A stretch of DNA of 49,780 nt from Acidobacteriaceae bacterium (lineage in GTDB: Bacteria > Acidobacteriota > Terriglobia > Terriglobales > Acidobacteriaceae). The stretch lies in contig PLBY01000010.1 of NCBI GenBank assembly GCA_003134655.1, positions 158 through 49,937 on the forward strand, in the 5' to 3' direction. Position 1 is the stretch's first letter. Each line of letters begins with the position of its first letter. Positions 46,482 through 49,780 of this stretch are shown in pieces. The position numbers and the translations under genes were made by a program. Below the pieces are notes generated by a model. It did no database searches. It worked only from the letters and a program-made list of their open reading frames with translations, and was not told where the DNA came from.

Positions 46482-46546
46482 TTAGATATGCGCGAAAAAT
46501 CAGTGTTTCTAGAAAACTGCACCACAAATTCCGGTCTAAAGGTGTT

Positions 46547-46570
46547 CCTTTTTGTGCCTACGAGAAAATG
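46547..46570 (+). repeat. Putative integrase arm-type site, copy 2b
   Basis: Identical over 24 bp to 1978-2001, although the DNA around it has diverged, which suggests selection on the site. Confidence 0.6.
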
Positions 46571-46600
46571 AACTATTGCTCGTAAGTTCCTGATTTAAAT

Positions 46601-46644
46601 TGGCGTCCCCGACGGGATTTGAACCCGTGTTACCGCCGTGAAAG
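46601..46644 (-). repeat. att core: 3' half of tRNA-Glu(UUC), copy 2
   Basis: 44 bp identical to 2032-2075. As there, the sequence stops at the anticodon loop and no 5' half of the tRNA follows. This marks the right boundary of the island. Confidence 0.85.
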
Positions 46645-46691
46645 CAACGCCCTGTAAGGAACAGCTAAGAACCCGAAAGAACGAGCTTTCA

Positions 46692-46710
46692 TTGTACCGT
46701 TCTTGTACCG
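46692..46710 (+). repeat. Paired TTGTAC motifs, copy 2
   Basis: TTGTACCGT and TTGTACCG, 11 bp apart, matching 2137-2156. They suggest that the DNA right of this att core begins with the left end of another related element. Confidence 0.4.
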
Positions 46711-46768
46711 CGAGTCTTGCGCGTCCAACTCCAACAATCGAAGTCCTCGACCGCACTCGAAACCTATT

Positions 46769-48932
46769 TCAGGCTTTCCGAAGGGCTTGTTTGATTCGCT
46801 CGGGAGTCATGGGCAACTGAAGCACGTGGGCGCCGGTGGCGTCGTAGATCGCATTCGCAATGACTGCACCCATCACAATGATGGCCGGCTCACCGCCGCC
46901 TTGCGACGCCGCTGTTGATTCAATGAAGCCGGTTTCGATTTTCGGCACCCAGGAGAAGCGCGGAATTTCGTATGTGTCGAAGTTCTTATCCAAGACTGCT
47001 CCGTTTTTGAAACGAACCTCTTCGCTGAGCGCATAACCCATGCCCATTGTGATGCACCCTTCCATCTGTATTCTTGCGCCCTCCGGGTTCACGACCACGC
47101 CCATGTCTTGAATGCTGACCACGCGTTTCACCCGAACGGCGCCCCTTTCGACGTCAACTGCGGCTTCGGCGATCGTGGCGACATAAGTACCGGCATCTAT
47201 GCCGAGAGCCACACCGTAGCCCCGCTTGCTTGGACCCTTCGCTGGTGTCCAACCGAATCGTTCTGCGGCAGCTTTGAGACGGCAATCAGATGGGGGTCGG
47301 TCAGGTGCTGAAGGCGGAATTCAACGGGATCAATCCCCGCGGCGGCTGCCATCATTTCAATTTGTGATTCGCGGGCAAAGGTGTTCGTATTGTTGGCCGG
47401 GGCGCGCCATGGACCGGTAGCAAAGGGATGAGCGGCTGGTCCTCCTGGAGCGGCATCACGCGACACCGTGCGGTGATTGGGAATGGCATAGAACTGTTGC
47501 GAGCCCCGCTCGCCCGCACAGGCGACGTCATAATCCCAAAATGCTATTTTCCCCGACGCATCAAGGCCGGAATTGATTCTGACCACCGCCGCTGGCCGGA
47601 ACGTGTCGTAATAGAATTCCTCCTCACGATTGGCCATCACTTGAACGGGTTTGCCCACGGCTTTGGCTAGGCGGGCGGCGTCGAGCGCCTGCAGGTGGCG
47701 TGTTTTCCCGCCGAAGCCGCCACCGACAAACGGGACAATAATACGGACGTTTTTGGTGTCGAGACCAATGGCACGGGCAATCTGGTCCTGAAGGGCGAAA
47801 GGAGTCTGGGTTGAAGCCCAAACAGTGGCTTTGTCGCCTTCGATTTTGGCGAGTGCGGTGTGGGTTTCGATCGGTGCATGAGAGACATAGCTGTTAAGGT
47901 ACGTCGTCTCGAATTTCTTCTTCGCCAGTTTTCTGCCGTATTCGAGATTGCCTCCTTCAGCAACCACCCGCGATGTCGAAGACACCTTGAGCATGTGGTC
48001 AAAAATATTCTTGTCACTGAGGTCGGAAGGCGAAGGCTCAAAATCGGCTTTGATTTTTGCCAGCGCGGCTTCCGCCATATCCGGCAACTCATGCAACACT
48101 GCGACTAAGTCACCGTCCCGAACGACCTGGACACCGGCGACTTGTTTGCACGGCTCAGTGTCCACGGTTTTCAACTTCGCTCCATGGGCTGGCGGCTTCA
48201 GCGCCTTGGCATAAAGCATTCCAGGCACGCGGATATCGCCGGCGAATTGGGCCTTGCCCGTGACCTTTTCCCGAGCATCCCGATGCACTTGCGTCTTGCC
48301 CATCACCTTAAACTCGGATGGATCTTTCAAGACTGGCTTGGCTGTGAGGTGCCTTTCAATTTCTTGCCCTTTGGTCAACTGGCCGTAAGCGATCCGGCGC
48401 TCCCTGTTTTGTCGGTCAATTATCATTCCATCCTTGGCCAGCAACTGTGCCTGAGGAACTTTGAGGGATTCAGCAGCCAGTTCCAACAACACCCCTCTGG
48501 CTTCGGCAGCCGCGGCTCGAAGCGCGGGGCCAAAACTACGAGTGGACAATGACCCAAAGGTTCCGCCGTCCCATGACACAGCGCGGTATCTCCCATGACG
48601 ATGTCCACGGAATCTAGAGGCACTTCCAGCTCTTCGGCGAGCATCTGAGGCAATGAGGTCATTGTCCCCTGGCCCATCTCAATCTTGCCTGTGAAACAAG
48701 TCACTCGGCCGTCTTCATCGATTCTCAGAAAGGCGTTGAAGTCGGAAGGCAAGCTGCCACGCGCTCCGCGCTCCCGGCTCGCGTCCTGAGCGACCCCGAA
48801 ATCACCCAGCACCACAATGACGATGCCGCCACCAAGAAGCTTGATAAATTCGCGCCTGCTGGGGAACGGAAGAAGTTCAATATTGTCCTTGAAATCCTGC
48901 GCGAGAAAATCCTCGTGGTTTTCAGCTTTCAT
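46769..48932 (-). pseudogene. Molybdenum hydroxylase large subunit, IorB-like, two frameshifts
   Basis: An aldehyde/isoquinoline-type oxidoreductase large subunit in three frame pieces: 48932 to about 48575, then to about 47278, then to 46769. At each break one C seems to be missing; adding it restores DTALCPWDGGTFGS and LIAVLKAAAERFGW. The joined chain of about 720 residues has a Tat signal (SRREFIKLLGG), KIEMGQGTMTSL, the cofactor motif FVGGGFGGK and at the end VNPEGARIQMEGCITMGMGYAL and GGGEPAIIV with the catalytic Glu. It would oxidise aldehydes or N-heterocycles in the periplasm. Since all else is conserved, the breaks are recent or sequencing errors. It lies outside the nitrate island and is read towards it. 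Confidence 0.85.
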
Positions 48933-48934
48933 TT

Positions 48935-49411
48935 TTAACGGGCTCCCTTCATTTCAGCAGCGGCGGTCTGGATGGCGTCGATAATTCGGGTGTGCGCGCC
49001 GCACCGGCACAACATTTCATCCATGCCTTGCATGATTTGCTCTCTGGATGGATGGGGGGTTGCGTTCAGCAGGCTGTAGGCGGAAAGAATTATGCCGGGA
49101 GTGCAAAATCCGCACTGCACAGCGTCGTGTTCCACAAACGCCTTCTGCAGCGGATGAAGTTGCCCATCTTTAGCCAGGCCTTCGATGGTGACAACTTCCT
49201 TGTTGCGGACATCTCTTGCCGTCAACAGGCAGGAACGAACCGCGACTTTGTCCACCAGCACAGTGCAGGCGCCGCAATGCCCTTCGCCGCAGCCAAATTT
49301 GGCACCGGTCAAGCCCAAATCGGTTCGCAGAATCCAGAGGAACACGCGGTTAGCGTCGACATTCAGACGGACTGGTTTGTCATTGAGTCTGAAGGAAATC
49401 GTGTCGGACAT
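48935..49411 (-). CDS. Molybdenum hydroxylase 2Fe-2S subunit, IorA-like
   Basis: A 158-residue protein with the plant-type 2Fe-2S site GCGEGHCGACTVLVD ... RSC and the second site CGFCTPG ... CRCG. It transfers electrons from the molybdenum subunit to a cytochrome. GAGGTGAACATC precedes the ATG at 49411. It ends 2 bp before the large-subunit start. Confidence 0.93.
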   Translation of the reverse strand: MSDTISFRLNDKPVRLNVDANRVFLWILRTDLGLTGAKFGCGEGHCGACTVLVDKVAVRSCLLTARDVRNKEVVTIEGLAKDGQLHPLQKAFVEHDAVQCGFCTPGIILSAYSLLNATPHPSREQIMQGMDEMLCRCGAHTRIIDAIQTAAAEMKGAR

Positions 49412-49579
49412 GATGTTCACCTCAAGAGCGGATTCTGCCTTCCCAAGCACACTCGGATTCGTGTCGGCTACAGCAAGTACCTCCGCCCACCGCCACTGTG
49501 TCTATGACGGGCCTATCATTAAGGAAGAGTCCATCACGCGGGGCATTGATCGGTATGGACGCACAGACTCCCAGTTCGG

Positions 49580-49780
49580 TTACTCGCCGCTGGGGTGTGG
49601 AGTTTGCGATGTGCTCTTCGGCAGTTCCGGGGGCTTGATGTAGTTCATCGGTACCTGTCCCGTCAGCGATTCCATCCAGATTTCAATCGACTTCACCTGG
49701 GCGTCGGTTAGTGTTACTCCACGCTGGTGAACCGCCATGTTGCGGATCGCCTGGTCCAGCGTCGGAACCGAGCCGTCATG
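49580..49780 (-). CDS. Diheme cytochrome c / peroxidase-like protein, C-terminal end (partial)
   Basis: 66 codons and a TAA stop read in from the right edge. HDGSVPTLDQAIRNMAVHQ and the later WMESLTGQVP match the end of the di-haem cytochrome c peroxidase/MauG family, where the haem-ligand region is followed by SLTG. A cytochrome c is often encoded with IorAB-like dehydrogenases as their electron acceptor. The gap to the 2Fe-2S subunit is 168 bp. Confidence 0.75.
   Translation of the reverse strand, partial: HDGSVPTLDQAIRNMAVHQRGVTLTDAQVKSIEIWMESLTGQVPMNYIKPPELPKSTSQTPHPSGE

Larger units (their letters stand above)
2032..46644. mobile_element. Candidate tRNA-Glu-integrated nitrate/nitrite respiration island
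   Basis: The region is bounded by identical 44 bp tRNA-Glu 3' ends in direct orientation (2032-2075 and 46601-46644), with a tyrosine integrase just inside the right end (45294-46436). A related integrase lies just outside the left end, so this is probably one unit of a tandem array. Cargo is nitrate reductase, alternative complex III, NirK, a HAO-like cytochrome, NO-defence proteins and regulators. No conjugation, relaxase or phage structural genes are seen, so any transfer would need a helper or excision as a circle. Neither end has the complete tRNA gene, which should lie outside the window. Confidence 0.65.
45145..46719 (+). repeat. Long direct repeat, copy 2 (integrase-att module)
   Basis: The counterpart of 566-2164, with the same order: leader, integrase, two arm-type repeats, tRNA-Glu 3' fragment, TTGTAC pair. 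It is 24 bp shorter, with small gaps in the leader and in the segment next to the att core. Confidence 0.85.

Overview
The window looks like part of an Acidobacteriota chromosome. That placement is an inference from three things: a complete alternative complex III (actABCDEF), a large FG-GAP/ASPIC-UnbV/TPR protein paired with a multiheme cytochrome, and a small zinc-ribbon and a DUF5818-like domain of types I associate with that phylum. Base composition is moderately GC-rich and nearly all of the DNA is coding.

Layout. Positions 1-138 hold the tail of an AraC-family regulator. Positions 566-2164 and 45145-46719 are two diverged copies of one ~1.6 kb direct repeat. Each copy carries a tyrosine integrase (about 91% identical proteins), a pair of arm-type repeats, and 44 bp identical to the 3' half of a tRNA-Glu(UUC) gene. 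The ~44.6 kb between the two tRNA fragments has the form of one integrated island in a tandem array. To the right of the second copy lie a broken IorB-like molybdenum hydroxylase gene, its 2Fe-2S subunit and the end of a diheme cytochrome c.

Island content. From left to right: two cupins; an NnrS-like membrane protein with an ScdA N-terminal domain; a frameshifted copper nitrite reductase (nirK) with extra domains; a divergent PAS-LuxR regulator with a zinc-ribbon protein, a cupin and a truncated hemerythrin; then a minus-strand operon of 17 genes (30100 down to 8564). That operon is Rrf2 regulator, narC, narGHJI, actABCDEF, a TDT transporter, narK, an outer-membrane protein, moeA and a HAO-like octaheme cytochrome. 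Beyond it are an AhpD-like protein, a methyltransferase, a ferredoxin, a nitronate monooxygenase, a hemerythrin, a second NnrS-like protein, a RIC/YtfE di-iron protein, a Crp/Fnr regulator, a radical SAM/SPASM protein, a b/c multiheme cytochrome with an FG-GAP/TPR partner, a DUF438-hemerythrin-PAS protein and a DUF3079 protein.

How it works together. Nitrate enters through NarK and is reduced by NarGHI. Quinol electrons can also pass through alternative complex III to periplasmic cytochrome c and so to NirK and possibly the HAO-like enzyme. NO and nitrosative damage are met by RIC, hemerythrins and NnrS proteins. No recognisable NO reductase or N2O reductase is present. A shared palindrome, TGAC-N4-GTCA, occurs in front of most transcription units and probably binds the Crp/Fnr regulator encoded in the island. 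The whole reads as a mobile, self-regulated nitrate/nitrite respiration module.
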